From: JAAETI01 sp964195945
GTDB lineage: Bacteria; Actinomycetota; Acidimicrobiia; Spongiisociales; UBA5794
Length of the DNA stretch: 46,899 nt
NCBI GenBank assembly: GCA_964195945.1
Contig: CAXMRC010000187.1
Span: forward strand, 1-46,899
Direction of reading: 5' to 3'
A program made the position numbers and the translations under genes. Of the stretch, positions 33,005 to 40,783 are shown piece after piece (positions within the stretch are counted from its first letter, which is position 1; each line of letters begins with the position of its first letter). Below the pieces are notes generated by a model that was given only the letters and a program-made list of their open reading frames with translations, did no database searches and was not told where the DNA came from.

Positions 33005-33559
33005 ATGTTCGGTGTATTTGTCTTCTTGGCGGTTTTTGGCTGGCTGTTCGTCGGTGTATTCCTCTTCTCCGCAGCCGACTTTGACACCGACATCGATGTG
33101 GACGCAGATGTCGACTTGGATGCCTCCAACACTGCGGTCCACCTGCTCGGCGCCCTCTTTTCGTTCCGGTCGCTTGTCTTCTTCTCAGCCTTCTTTGGTC
33201 TCACCGGCGTTCTGCTGACATGGCTGGACACGAACGTCATCGTCACCGTCGCTCTTGCGATCGGGCTGGGATTCTTTGCAGCATTCATCAATGTGAAGCT
33301 CATGGACTACCTGAAGCGGACCAGCGTCAGCAGTCAACTGACCGACACCACGATCGCCGGCAACACCGGCAGCGTTGTCGTCCCCATCGAGCCGGGGCAC
33401 AAGGGCAAGGTTTCGATCGACGTCAATGGACAACGGATCTACTTGGTTGCTTCGCCTTACAACGACCGCCATGAGGAGAGGTTCGAGATTGGCGACAACG
33501 TCGTGGTTGTAGAGGTCAAGGATGGGTCAGCGTTGGTGACCCGTATGGATGAGTTTTAG
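33005..33559 (+). CDS. NfeD-like membrane protein
   Basis: A 184-residue partner protein of a flotillin. It has an N-terminal membrane helix, a strikingly Asp-rich stretch with alternating Asp (DTDIDVDADVDLDAS, about 25-39), two further helices, and a C-terminal OB-fold (IAGNTGSVVVPIEPGHKGKV onward) typical of NfeD/YuaF. A -10-like TAGAAT lies at 32957-32962 and GGAG precedes the ATG. A short GC-rich hairpin (33564-33577) separates it from the flotillin gene 36 nt later, maybe adjusting the ratio of the two products. Confidence 0.82.
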   Translation: MFGVFVFLAVFGWLFVGVFLFSAADFDTDIDVDADVDLDASNTAVHLLGALFSFRSLVFFSAFFGLTGVLLTWLDTNVIVTVALAIGLGFFAAFINVKLMDYLKRTSVSSQLTDTTIAGNTGSVVVPIEPGHKGKVSIDVNGQRIYLVASPYNDRHEERFEIGDNVVVVEVKDGSALVTRMDEF

Positions 33560-33595
33560 TAGTCGGGCATCTGCCCGCAATAGCAAGGAGTAGGG

Positions 33596-34873
33596 ATGGA
33601 GCTTCTCATTACCGTTGCCGGCCTGATAGTGCTGGCGGTCGTGGTCGTCACCCTGGCCGTCAAGTCATTCATCGTGATCTGCCCCCCAAACCAGATCGCA
33701 GTGATCACAGGGCGTTCCCGCGAGATGCCGGACGGAACCACCATCGGATACCGGGTGCTGCGTGGTGGCCGAACGCTGCGCTGGCCGGTCATTGAGAAGG
33801 TCCAGTTCATGGACCTCAACACCATCGCCATCGAGGTCGCGGTGCAAAACGCTTATTCGAAGGGGGCGATTCCGCTCAACGTCCAGGGAATCGCCAACGT
33901 GAAGCTCTCCAGCCGCGAGGGTCTTCTGGAGAACTCCATGGAGCGATTCTTGGGGCGGCCCGCCGAATACATCCCCAAGCTCGCCAAAGAAACCCTAGAG
34001 GCCAACCTGCGTGGCGTTCTCGCCACCCTCACCCCTGAAGAAGTCAACGAGGACCGCCTCAAATTCGCCCAGACGCTCATCGACGAAGCCGACGATGACA
34101 TCAAGACGCTTGGCCTAGAGCTAGATGTGCTCAAGATTCAGAACGTCACCGACGAGGTTGGCTACCTCGACGCGGTCGGTCGCCGCCAGACCGCGGCCGT
34201 CCTCAAGGAAGCACGTGTTGCCGAAGCGCTTCGCCAAACCGAAGCGGAAGAGGCCGAGGCCGATGCGCGCAAACGGACCGAGATCGCCCGGGTAGAAGCA
34301 AACCTGGCAGTCGTCGAACGCCAGAACGCACTCCGCGTCCGCACCGCCGAACTTGAGAAGATAGCCACTGCCAAGGAATCCGAAGCGGCCGTCGAGGCAG
34401 ATCGAGCCCGTGTGGTCGCCGAGCAGGAGCTCGAGTTGGCTCGAATCGACCTGCAACGCAATCGCCTCGAAGCAGACGTAATCGCGCCTGCTCGCGCCAA
34501 ACGCGAAGCCATGGAACTCGAAGCAAAAGGTGAAGCTGCCTCGATTATCGAGGATGGTCAGGCGCAGATCGAGGTGTTCCGACGCCTCGTCGAGCAATAC
34601 AAAGACGCAGGCGAGGATGCCGAGCAGATTTTCGTGCTGAACATGCTTCCCGAGATCATCGACAAGATCGTCAGCACCGTCCGTTCGGTGAGCATCGATA
34701 AGGTATCTGTCATAGATGGTGGCAACGGCAGCCAACAGATACCGGGGTTGCTCAGCCAACTACCCGGCTCGGTCATCAGGCTTACCGAGCAGATAGAGAA
34801 TGCAACTGGCGTCAACATTCTTTCCGGCCTCGGAGACCGCGGCAAGGCTGCGGAGGAACCGCCCGTTACCTAG
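33596..34873 (+). CDS. Flotillin-like SPFH-domain protein
   Basis: A 425-residue membrane-scaffold protein. An N-terminal hydrophobic hairpin or helix (about 1-25) is followed by the SPFH/band 7 domain (about 30-200, with PPNQIAVITGRSREMPDG near its start) and a long Ala/Glu-rich coiled coil (about 205-330, e.g. EAEEAEADARKRTEIARVEA), then a C-terminal part with SIDKVSVIDGGNG. Flotillins form membrane microdomains in bacteria. It is co-transcribed with the NfeD-like gene (AAGGAG ribosome site) and converges with the LCP gene. Confidence 0.92.
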   Translation: MELLITVAGLIVLAVVVVTLAVKSFIVICPPNQIAVITGRSREMPDGTTIGYRVLRGGRTLRWPVIEKVQFMDLNTIAIEVAVQNAYSKGAIPLNVQGIANVKLSSREGLLENSMERFLGRPAEYIPKLAKETLEANLRGVLATLTPEEVNEDRLKFAQTLIDEADDDIKTLGLELDVLKIQNVTDEVGYLDAVGRRQTAAVLKEARVAEALRQTEAEEAEADARKRTEIARVEANLAVVERQNALRVRTAELEKIATAKESEAAVEADRARVVAEQELELARIDLQRNRLEADVIAPARAKREAMELEAKGEAASIIEDGQAQIEVFRRLVEQYKDAGEDAEQIFVLNMLPEIIDKIVSTVRSVSIDKVSVIDGGNGSQQIPGLLSQLPGSVIRLTEQIENATGVNILSGLGDRGKAAEEPPVT

Positions 34874-34886
34874 CAGACGGCGGCGA

Positions 34887-36302
34887 CTAGCAAACGTCGT
34901 CAATCGGTTCGATGCCAAGGATCTGGCGCGCCTCTTGAGGTGTCGAGTTGATGACGATCTGGACATGCTCTCTAATCAAATCGGTCTTTGGGATATTGAG
35001 CCCGTTGTCATCGAATCCACCAAGATATTGCGGCGGTATGAAGCGAATCGAGATCATGTTGTCCAGATCGATGCTTGGCAGTAGATCGATCAGATCCGGG
35101 ATGCGGCTCAGCGAAATATCGGTCTCCATCGTGTCGCCGAGAACGCCAGCCAGTTCTGGGTAGCCGAGAGCAAGGGCTACCGGGTCTGCTTCCTCGAGTA
35201 TCGCGTCGACCAGGCAACGTTGCCGGCTCATCCGGGCATAGTCGTCGGCGTGGCGCCGCGCCCTGGCATAGGCCAACGCCAGGTGACCGTCCAGATGCTG
35301 TTCACCTGCGGGGATTTCGACATACTCGATCGTGACGCCGTCCTCGTGCGGATAGGTCTCATCGACAATGACAAAGGGCACATCGAGGGTGACACCGCCG
35401 ATCGCGTCAACCACCCCAACGAACCCTTCCAAGGTCACCAGTGCGTAGTTGTGAATCGGTATGCCGAGCAACTCACCGAAGCCACCCTTGATCGCATTGA
35501 CGCTCGGGTCGGCTGGTCCGGGGAACGCCTGCGGAGACTCGACGCCCGCCACGTAGAGGTCGTTGAGCATCCGGGGAAAGCAGTCGCACCCCCAAATCCC
35601 CATCTCGGTAGGCAGCGGAACTTGAACGAAGTTCCGCGGCAAGCTGAACAACGCAACGTCGCCACTGGCCGGGTCGATGCTCACCACGATCATCGTGTCG
35701 GTGCGGATACTCTCTCTGCCTACTCCGGCATCCGCACCCAAGAGGAGAATGTTGAGCCGCTCCAGGCCATCCCACAGCACGGGCCCCGGCTCAACCTCGA
35801 ACACAGTGGTAGTGGTCCCGCTCGCCGCCGCGGTGGCCACGACCGTTGTACCGACCGGAACGGTCGTTGTGGTCGCCTCCTCCTCGGCAAATGTCGAGGT
35901 GATGAAGTCGTAGTGGACAATGTCGTAGTAGCCGGCCACAACGTGTGGGCCGACCAAGATGATCCCCAGAACGGCCCCCATCGCGGTAGGGACCCTCCCC
36001 GACCGATCCTTTGCAACCAAGTGATACGCATCATCGACTGCCCACACCCGGAACCCGAGCAGAACAATGTTGCCAACCATCGCGGCGACGAGGACACCCG
36101 GCCGGAATGCTGCCTTGACCACTTCGAGCGTGTTGTAGGCCGCAAATCCGGCGAACCCAATCACAGCAAGATCGATCGCAAACATACCAAGGGCTCGACG
36201 CCATTTGCCCGCATAGAGCTGGCCCGTTCCCGGGAGCACCGCAGAGAGCACAGCCGCCAATAGCGGCCGCTTTGGGTCCCCGAGTTCTCCGTTGTGACGC
36301 AT
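34887..36302 (-). CDS. LCP-family protein with polytopic N-terminus
   Basis: A 471-residue protein. Unlike the usual single anchor, about four hydrophobic segments occupy residues 15-135 (including LLAAVLSAVLPGTGQLYAGK, a TM2-like motif). A Thr/Val/Ala-rich linker (about 145-180) leads to the LCP domain: ILLLGADAGVGRESIRTDTM, FSLPRNFVQVP and ALAYARARRHADDYARMSRQ carry the Arg/Asp site. The likely job is ligation of lipid-linked polymer to the wall. It is divergent from the flippase/transferase fusion at 36456, which supports a polymer-assembly role. Confidence 0.88.
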   Translation of the reverse strand: MRHNGELGDPKRPLLAAVLSAVLPGTGQLYAGKWRRALGMFAIDLAVIGFAGFAAYNTLEVVKAAFRPGVLVAAMVGNIVLLGFRVWAVDDAYHLVAKDRSGRVPTAMGAVLGIILVGPHVVAGYYDIVHYDFITSTFAEEEATTTTVPVGTTVVATAAASGTTTTVFEVEPGPVLWDGLERLNILLLGADAGVGRESIRTDTMIVVSIDPASGDVALFSLPRNFVQVPLPTEMGIWGCDCFPRMLNDLYVAGVESPQAFPGPADPSVNAIKGGFGELLGIPIHNYALVTLEGFVGVVDAIGGVTLDVPFVIVDETYPHEDGVTIEYVEIPAGEQHLDGHLALAYARARRHADDYARMSRQRCLVDAILEEADPVALALGYPELAGVLGDTMETDISLSRIPDLIDLLPSIDLDNMISIRFIPPQYLGGFDDNGLNIPKTDLIREHVQIVINSTPQEARQILGIEPIDDVC

Positions 36303-36345
36303 CGGCCAATGCTAGTGCTCCGGCAGACAGCGTTCTTGGTGTCGA

Positions 36346-36421
36346 TGTCGAGTCAGGGTCGGCACTCGGACGGACGCCGCGGCGTCCATGTCGAGTCAAG
36401 GCCAGCACTCGGACGGACGCC
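36346..36421. repeat. Two 33-bp tandem direct repeats with a perfect palindrome between
   Basis: Copies at 36346-36378 and 36389-36421 (period 43) differ at only three positions within TGTCGAGTCA(G/A)GG(T/C)C(G/A)GCACTCGG and its continuation. Between and overlapping them GGACGCCG-CGGCGTCC (36372-36387) is a perfect 16-bp palindrome. They lie in the 153-bp divergent promoter region of the LCP gene and the fusion gene, so they may be regulator sites or part of a small repeat family. Confidence 0.6.
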
Positions 36422-36455
36422 GGAGGCCCAGGCACCAGGTCAACATAGTTAGCCT

Positions 36456-38417
36456 ATGTCGGGCCGACACCCGCAGCAGGCTGAGGAAATGACCGAAGAT
36501 TCCACATCGAGATCGCCACAGGATGACAGCGACACTTCACCGAGCCCAACGAGGACCCGGTTTGCCCGCCTGTCCGAGGACGGTACCGGCCACATCCTGG
36601 CGGGAAGCCTGCTTGCCGGCATAGCCGCGTACGCATACCAGATCCTTGGAGGACGCACGCTCGGGGCGACAGATTTTGCACCTGTTTCCATGCTCCTAAC
36701 AATCCATTTCCTGACATTCATTGTCTTTCTGCTCCCGGTGGAACAACTCGTAGTTAGACGACTCACTCTCGATCCCTCACAAGCCGGCCTTCCACGACGA
36801 GCCTGGTGGCTCGCAGCCACAACCATCGTAACGGCTACTGCTTTCGCCTGGTTGGGGGTGGACCGGTTCCTGAACGGCGATCGTCGATTCATCGTATTCA
36901 CCGCGCTTACCGTCACGATGCACGCCGGCTACGCCGCGGCTCGCGGTCATCTTGCCGGCTGGCGACGGTTCCGCCAGTACGGGTATGCAAGCGGTGGAGC
37001 CAACGTCCTGCGCCTCATCGTTGCTGTCGTAGTGCTAACCATTCGTCCTTCGGCATCGGGTCTTGCGATTGCCCTGATTCTTGGCCCAACAATCACACTC
37101 GTGTGGCGTCCGTTTCGCCGGGTCGAGAACAATCGAGAAATGATCAATGCAGACGTCGGCGCAGTCGGAGAGTCTGGTCTTCTCAGCGGCTTAGTTCTGT
37201 CCTCAGCAGCCTCTCAGGCCCTACTGCTCGCCGGTCCCGTCGTGGCGGCGCTGCTGGGGGCGACCCAGGCCACGGTCAGTGTGGTGTTTGCAACATTCAC
37301 GCTTTTTCGAGCGCCTCTTACCTTTGGCTACAACCTGATTGCAAGGGTCCTGCCCCCGTTCACCGAAATGGCTGCCCGCCAGCAGCGTCGCGAGCTTGCT
37401 GCCTGGGCACGCGGAATCGGACTGGCCGGGTTCGGTCTTTCGATCTTGGGATCGGTTGCTGGATACACGATCGGACCATCGATCGTCTCTGTTGCCTTTG
37501 GTTCGGAGTTCCGCCCCGACTCGCTGTCATCAGCTCTGGTCGCCGGCGGGGTCGTACTCGCCGGCGCAGGTCTCTTCGTCGCCCAGGTCCTGGTGGCACA
37601 GGGCAAGCCCAAGGTCCTAGGCATCGCCTGGATATTGGGCTTGATCGCCGCCGCCGCGGCCTTGGCCCTGTCGGATGCCGAGCCGATCGTGCGAGTGTCC
37701 ACCTCGTTCCTCGCCGGAGAGGCCGTCGCACTTGCGGCACTCGCCACAGGCGCTATCACGAGGCCTTCTGCTGATGATGCGTCAGCAAGCGCGGCCTATC
37801 TTCTCGCCAAACGGACTTTGGACATCGCAGTGGCGGCCATCATCCTGATTCTGTCGTTCCCCGTACTCATCATCGCTGTGATCGCAATCAAACTCGATTC
37901 GCGGGGACCGGCCTTCTTCCGCCAGGAACGTGTTGGTCGCAATGGACAGAACTTTGCGATGCTGAAGCTGCGAACCATGAGCGCGGACGGTGGCGAAGAA
38001 ACGTTTGCCGCACACCTCGCTCATCTCGAGATGGCGCAGACACGCAACGAGCAGGCCACGATCCGTATTGACCACGATCCGAGAATCACACGGGTCGGCC
38101 GATGGCTGCGCAAGTCATCGCTAGACGAGCTGCCCAACTTGTGGGACGTTCTGCTCGGTGCGATGTCACTGGTCGGTCCGCGACCGCTGGTGCCGGCGGA
38201 GGCCGACCTCGTAGGTCGAGACAGCCCTCGATTCGACGTCAAGCCTGGTGTGACCGGTCTCGCCCAAGTATCGGGCAGGGACGGGATCTCGATGGAAGCG
38301 CGAACCCGGTTCGATATCGAATACGTCGAGCAGCAGTCCATGGCTCTTGACACCAAGATCCTCGGTCGTACGTTGATGACGGTGGTGCGTCCCGGCCAGT
38401 CCGCGGACCACCCCTAG
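36456..38417 (+). CDS. Fusion of Wzx-like flippase and initiating sugar-phosphate transferase
   Basis: A 653-residue protein with two parts. Residues about 45-435 form a multi-helix Wzx/MATE-like membrane domain (for example GSLLAGIAAYAYQILGGRTL and, later, APLTFGYNLIARVLPPFTEM). Residues about 445-653 are a complete bacterial sugar transferase (WbaP/WcaJ-like): a membrane helix, KLRTMSADG, DPRITRVGRWLRKSSLDELP, GAMSLVGPRPLVP. The second part would load a sugar-1-phosphate on undecaprenyl phosphate; the first would flip the finished lipid-linked unit. There is no stop or frameshift between them. An internal ATG at 36489 is an alternative start; the first 40 residues are low-complexity. Confidence 0.85.
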   Translation: MSGRHPQQAEEMTEDSTSRSPQDDSDTSPSPTRTRFARLSEDGTGHILAGSLLAGIAAYAYQILGGRTLGATDFAPVSMLLTIHFLTFIVFLLPVEQLVVRRLTLDPSQAGLPRRAWWLAATTIVTATAFAWLGVDRFLNGDRRFIVFTALTVTMHAGYAAARGHLAGWRRFRQYGYASGGANVLRLIVAVVVLTIRPSASGLAIALILGPTITLVWRPFRRVENNREMINADVGAVGESGLLSGLVLSSAASQALLLAGPVVAALLGATQATVSVVFATFTLFRAPLTFGYNLIARVLPPFTEMAARQQRRELAAWARGIGLAGFGLSILGSVAGYTIGPSIVSVAFGSEFRPDSLSSALVAGGVVLAGAGLFVAQVLVAQGKPKVLGIAWILGLIAAAAALALSDAEPIVRVSTSFLAGEAVALAALATGAITRPSADDASASAAYLLAKRTLDIAVAAIILILSFPVLIIAVIAIKLDSRGPAFFRQERVGRNGQNFAMLKLRTMSADGGEETFAAHLAHLEMAQTRNEQATIRIDHDPRITRVGRWLRKSSLDELPNLWDVLLGAMSLVGPRPLVPAEADLVGRDSPRFDVKPGVTGLAQVSGRDGISMEARTRFDIEYVEQQSMALDTKILGRTLMTVVRPGQSADHP

Positions 38418-38606
38418 CCTGGATGCCGACAAGCTGCCGAGCGCCTGGCGGAGGAGACAGCCGTGACCTGGAGCCGACTGCCTCATCGTGCGAGACATCG
38501 AGTCGCAGGCCGCGATGATCGTCAGGAAATTCGGCCTTTTTGGGACTTATCAGATGGCGGGCGATCCGCGATGATTGGGATGCAATTCTAGAGAGGATCA
38601 GTGTCG

Positions 38607-39041
38607 ATGGGAGTCTTGTGGGGAATCGTCGTAGTCTTGTTGTCGATGCTGGCTTGGGGAGGCCAGATCATCGCCTGGCTGGCGCCGGACCTTGCCGTTC
38701 GGTTGACCGTCATGGAGTCAAAAGACAACGTGGAGCCAACCTACTGGGCAGACATTCGCGGCGAAGCTCCCTTCGACTTTGTGACCCTGTGGACAATGGT
38801 CGTTGCTGGGGTCTTACTCGTCTTCGATCAGTCGGCGTGGGCCTACTTCGGACTGGTCGGCGGCGGCATGTATGTGTATTTCGCAGGCCGGGGCATATTC
38901 ACCAGGGTCGCGATGCAGCGGAGTGGATTCCGGGTGGGAACGGATGCCAACCTCAGAATCGGCTACGTGATGCTTGGCGTCTGGGGAGCGATGGGTCTGA
39001 TCACCATCGCTGCAGCAGTCGTCGCTCTACCCACCTCTTGA
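38607..39041 (+). CDS. Small membrane protein of unknown function
   Basis: About 144 residues with four predicted hydrophobic helices: an N-terminal one, then WTMVVAGVLLVFDQSAWAYF, a YFGLVGGGMYVYFAG segment and a C-terminal LITIAAAVVALP. The loop between helices 1 and 2 is polar. No family recognised. GAGAGGA is about 10 nt before ATG 38607; a GTG at 38601 is possible. The next gene, 25 nt away, codes for a similar-sized membrane protein, so they may form a complex. Confidence 0.65.
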   Translation: MGVLWGIVVVLLSMLAWGGQIIAWLAPDLAVRLTVMESKDNVEPTYWADIRGEAPFDFVTLWTMVVAGVLLVFDQSAWAYFGLVGGGMYVYFAGRGIFTRVAMQRSGFRVGTDANLRIGYVMLGVWGAMGLITIAAAVVALPTS

Positions 39042-39066
39042 GTGCCGGAATGTAGGAGGAACCGGA

Positions 39067-39507
39067 ATGGAAGTTACCGCGCTCACCTGGATCATTGCTG
39101 TCGGCGGGCTCGCCCTTATCGGGCTCCTTGGTGCACTGCAGTTGGTGGCGGTTCTACGTCCCCATGCCGAATGGACCATCAGCAACATCTACGGCGGAAA
39201 CCCCGAAGCGACAGACCCCAAGGCGTACTTTGCGTTTAATCAGGGTTTGGCGTGGGCTGACACTCTCTTCTGGGCGCCGCTGCAGATCGTTGCAAGCATC
39301 GGCATGTTGCTTGGCGAGCGGTGGGGTTTTCTCCTCGGTCTGATCGCATCGGCCCCATTCTGGTATACCGCCATCGTTATTTACATATGGGACCGGGACC
39401 TCGGTTTTCGCAAGTCCACCATCAACTATTGGGTGGTGGTCTGGGGCATGTGGCCGGCCTTCGGCATCTTGGAAGGTGTCTACTGCTTCGCAAGGCTTCT
39501 GGAATAG
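39067..39507 (+). CDS. Small membrane protein of unknown function
   Basis: 146 residues with about four hydrophobic helices, including IIAVGGLALIGLLGALQLVA at the N-terminus, a central LLGERWGFLLGLIASAPFWY region and a Trp-rich C-terminal helix (NYWVVVWGMWPAFGI). No family recognised. It has a strong ribosome binding site (AGGAGG) and follows the previous membrane protein gene directly. Confidence 0.7.
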   Translation: MEVTALTWIIAVGGLALIGLLGALQLVAVLRPHAEWTISNIYGGNPEATDPKAYFAFNQGLAWADTLFWAPLQIVASIGMLLGERWGFLLGLIASAPFWYTAIVIYIWDRDLGFRKSTINYWVVVWGMWPAFGILEGVYCFARLLE

Positions 39508-39781
39508 AACGCTCTTGGATTGAGGCTGGTGACGCATGCTGTGCTGACTCGCCCCCGACGCCACAGTTGGCTGTCCTGACCGCTAATGCTCTTGTTGCGA
39601 ACCCCTCGCAATGAGAAGACACGGGTGCATATCCCGGACGGACCCATCAAATGGTGCTACCTCTGCAGGGTTTGGCGTGGCCGCTGCGGGCGGGCTCAGC
39701 GCAGCAATACGCAAGATCGTTGCCACCGGGCCACCAGCGAAGTACTTGCAGACGAAGGCCTGCTGCGCCGGCACCGTCTCG
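39508..39781. other. Intergenic region without a convincing gene
   Basis: With the hairpin that follows it, about 315 bp between the membrane protein pair and the EamA gene. Short open frames occur on both strands, but none has a ribosome site plus recognisable protein features. I saw no tRNA or known riboswitch motif. It is long enough to be a 5' leader for the EamA gene. Confidence 0.3.
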
Positions 39782-39817
39782 AACTCCCGTATGGTTTCGC
39801 CGTACGCGACGGGAGTT
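39782..39817 (+). promoter_or_regulatory. Hairpin that covers the ribosome binding site of the EamA gene
   Basis: AACTCCCGT (39782-39790) pairs perfectly with ACGGGAGTT (39809-39817). The right arm holds GGGAG, the only Shine-Dalgarno candidate for ATG 39823. An open mini-frame of 15 codons starts in the loop (ATG 39791) and overlaps the EamA start. Together this looks like translational control; the signal is unknown. Confidence 0.45.
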
Positions 39818-39822
39818 GAACC

Positions 39823-40716
39823 ATGCCATTCCAAGTAGCGGCGCTTCTCGCCGCCTCGTCATGGGCCGTTGGCGGACTCGTAGCCGCAGAGCCATCCCGG
39901 CTACTCGGAGGTCCCCGGTTCGTTCGCATCCGAATGGTCTACGTAACCGTCGCCCTGGTACTCATCGCACTTATCACCGGAGGTTGGGTAACCGTCGAGT
40001 CTGCAGACTGGATCCCTCTCGGTATCTCCGGTTTTGTCGGTCTCGCACTCGGCGATGCGGCACTGTTTGAGGCTTTCTCTCGACTGGGGCCGCGCCGTAC
40101 GGGGATGCTTTTTGCGGTCAACGCTCCTCTGACCGCGGTGGTCAGCGCCATCATCTACGACGAGCAGTTCGGTGTTCTCGGCGTCATCGGAACGATCCTT
40201 GTTCTCTCCGGCGTCAGCCTTGCTATTGCATACGGAACCCGTCCTGGCCAGTCGCATAATTGGGAAGAAGTCAGAGGCTCACTCTGGGTTGGGGTGTCCT
40301 TTGGGTTGCTCGGTGCCCTCGGACAAGCTATCGCAGTGTTGGTTGCCGATCCGGTTTTCGATGGAACACTCGATCCGTGGGCGGGTGCTGCAGTTCGTGC
40401 GATCATCGGGACGCTCGGGCTGTTCGCCCTTATGCCGTGGTTCGAGCGGCGCAACGGGAAGCGGGCACCGGTGATCTTCTCGGCCAGGCTGTGGATGCTG
40501 GTCATCATCTCCGGCACTCTTGGCATGGTTGTCGGCAAGACCATGATGCTCATCGCCCTTGCCGGCGGACCACCGGGGCTTGTATCGATTCTGGTTTCCG
40601 TGGCTCCGGTCTTGCAGCTTCCCATCATCTGGCTTGTTACTAAGGAACCTCCTCCGGCTGGAGCGTGGCTTGGCTCCGCACTGGCTGTGGCAGGCACCGC
40701 GATGGTGCTGGCGTAG
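39823..40716 (+). CDS. EamA/DMT-family transporter
   Basis: A 297-residue membrane protein with ten predicted helices in two EamA repeats, for example SWAVGGLVAAEPSRLL at the start, GMLFAVNAPLTAVVSAIIYD at the end of repeat one and GGPPGLVSILVSVAPVLQLP in repeat two. Such transporters export metabolites or drugs, and substrate cannot be told from sequence. Unlike the EamA gene at 32 kb it is intact. A hairpin sequesters its ribosome binding site. Confidence 0.88.
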   Translation: MPFQVAALLAASSWAVGGLVAAEPSRLLGGPRFVRIRMVYVTVALVLIALITGGWVTVESADWIPLGISGFVGLALGDAALFEAFSRLGPRRTGMLFAVNAPLTAVVSAIIYDEQFGVLGVIGTILVLSGVSLAIAYGTRPGQSHNWEEVRGSLWVGVSFGLLGALGQAIAVLVADPVFDGTLDPWAGAAVRAIIGTLGLFALMPWFERRNGKRAPVIFSARLWMLVIISGTLGMVVGKTMMLIALAGGPPGLVSILVSVAPVLQLPIIWLVTKEPPPAGAWLGSALAVAGTAMVLA

Positions 40717-40771
40717 ACGCACCCGCGCTCGACCCAGATCCGTTGGCAGACAACTCGGGTCGCCGGACCGC

Positions 40772-40777
40772 TAGATT
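40772..40777 (+). promoter_or_regulatory. Predicted -10 element, leaderless start of the CDF gene
   Basis: TAGATT ends 6 nt before ATG 40784. The -35 is unclear (TTGGCA at 40743 is too far, at 23 nt). Confidence 0.4.
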
Positions 40778-40783
40778 CACCAC

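Noticed and set aside
35220..36263. Long open frame (about 347 codons) on the plus strand opposite the LCP gene
   Set aside because: It is an antisense shadow: Arg/His/Asp-rich low-order sequence with no family features, while the minus strand encodes a clear LCP protein.
36806..37774. Open frame of about 322 codons inside the flippase/transferase gene
   Set aside because: Arg/Ser/Cys-rich frame-shifted shadow of the real gene; no ribosome site and no recognisable domain.
39583..39838. Short open frames on both strands upstream of the EamA gene
   Set aside because: No ribosome binding site or protein-like pattern with a known family; kept only as a possible leader region.
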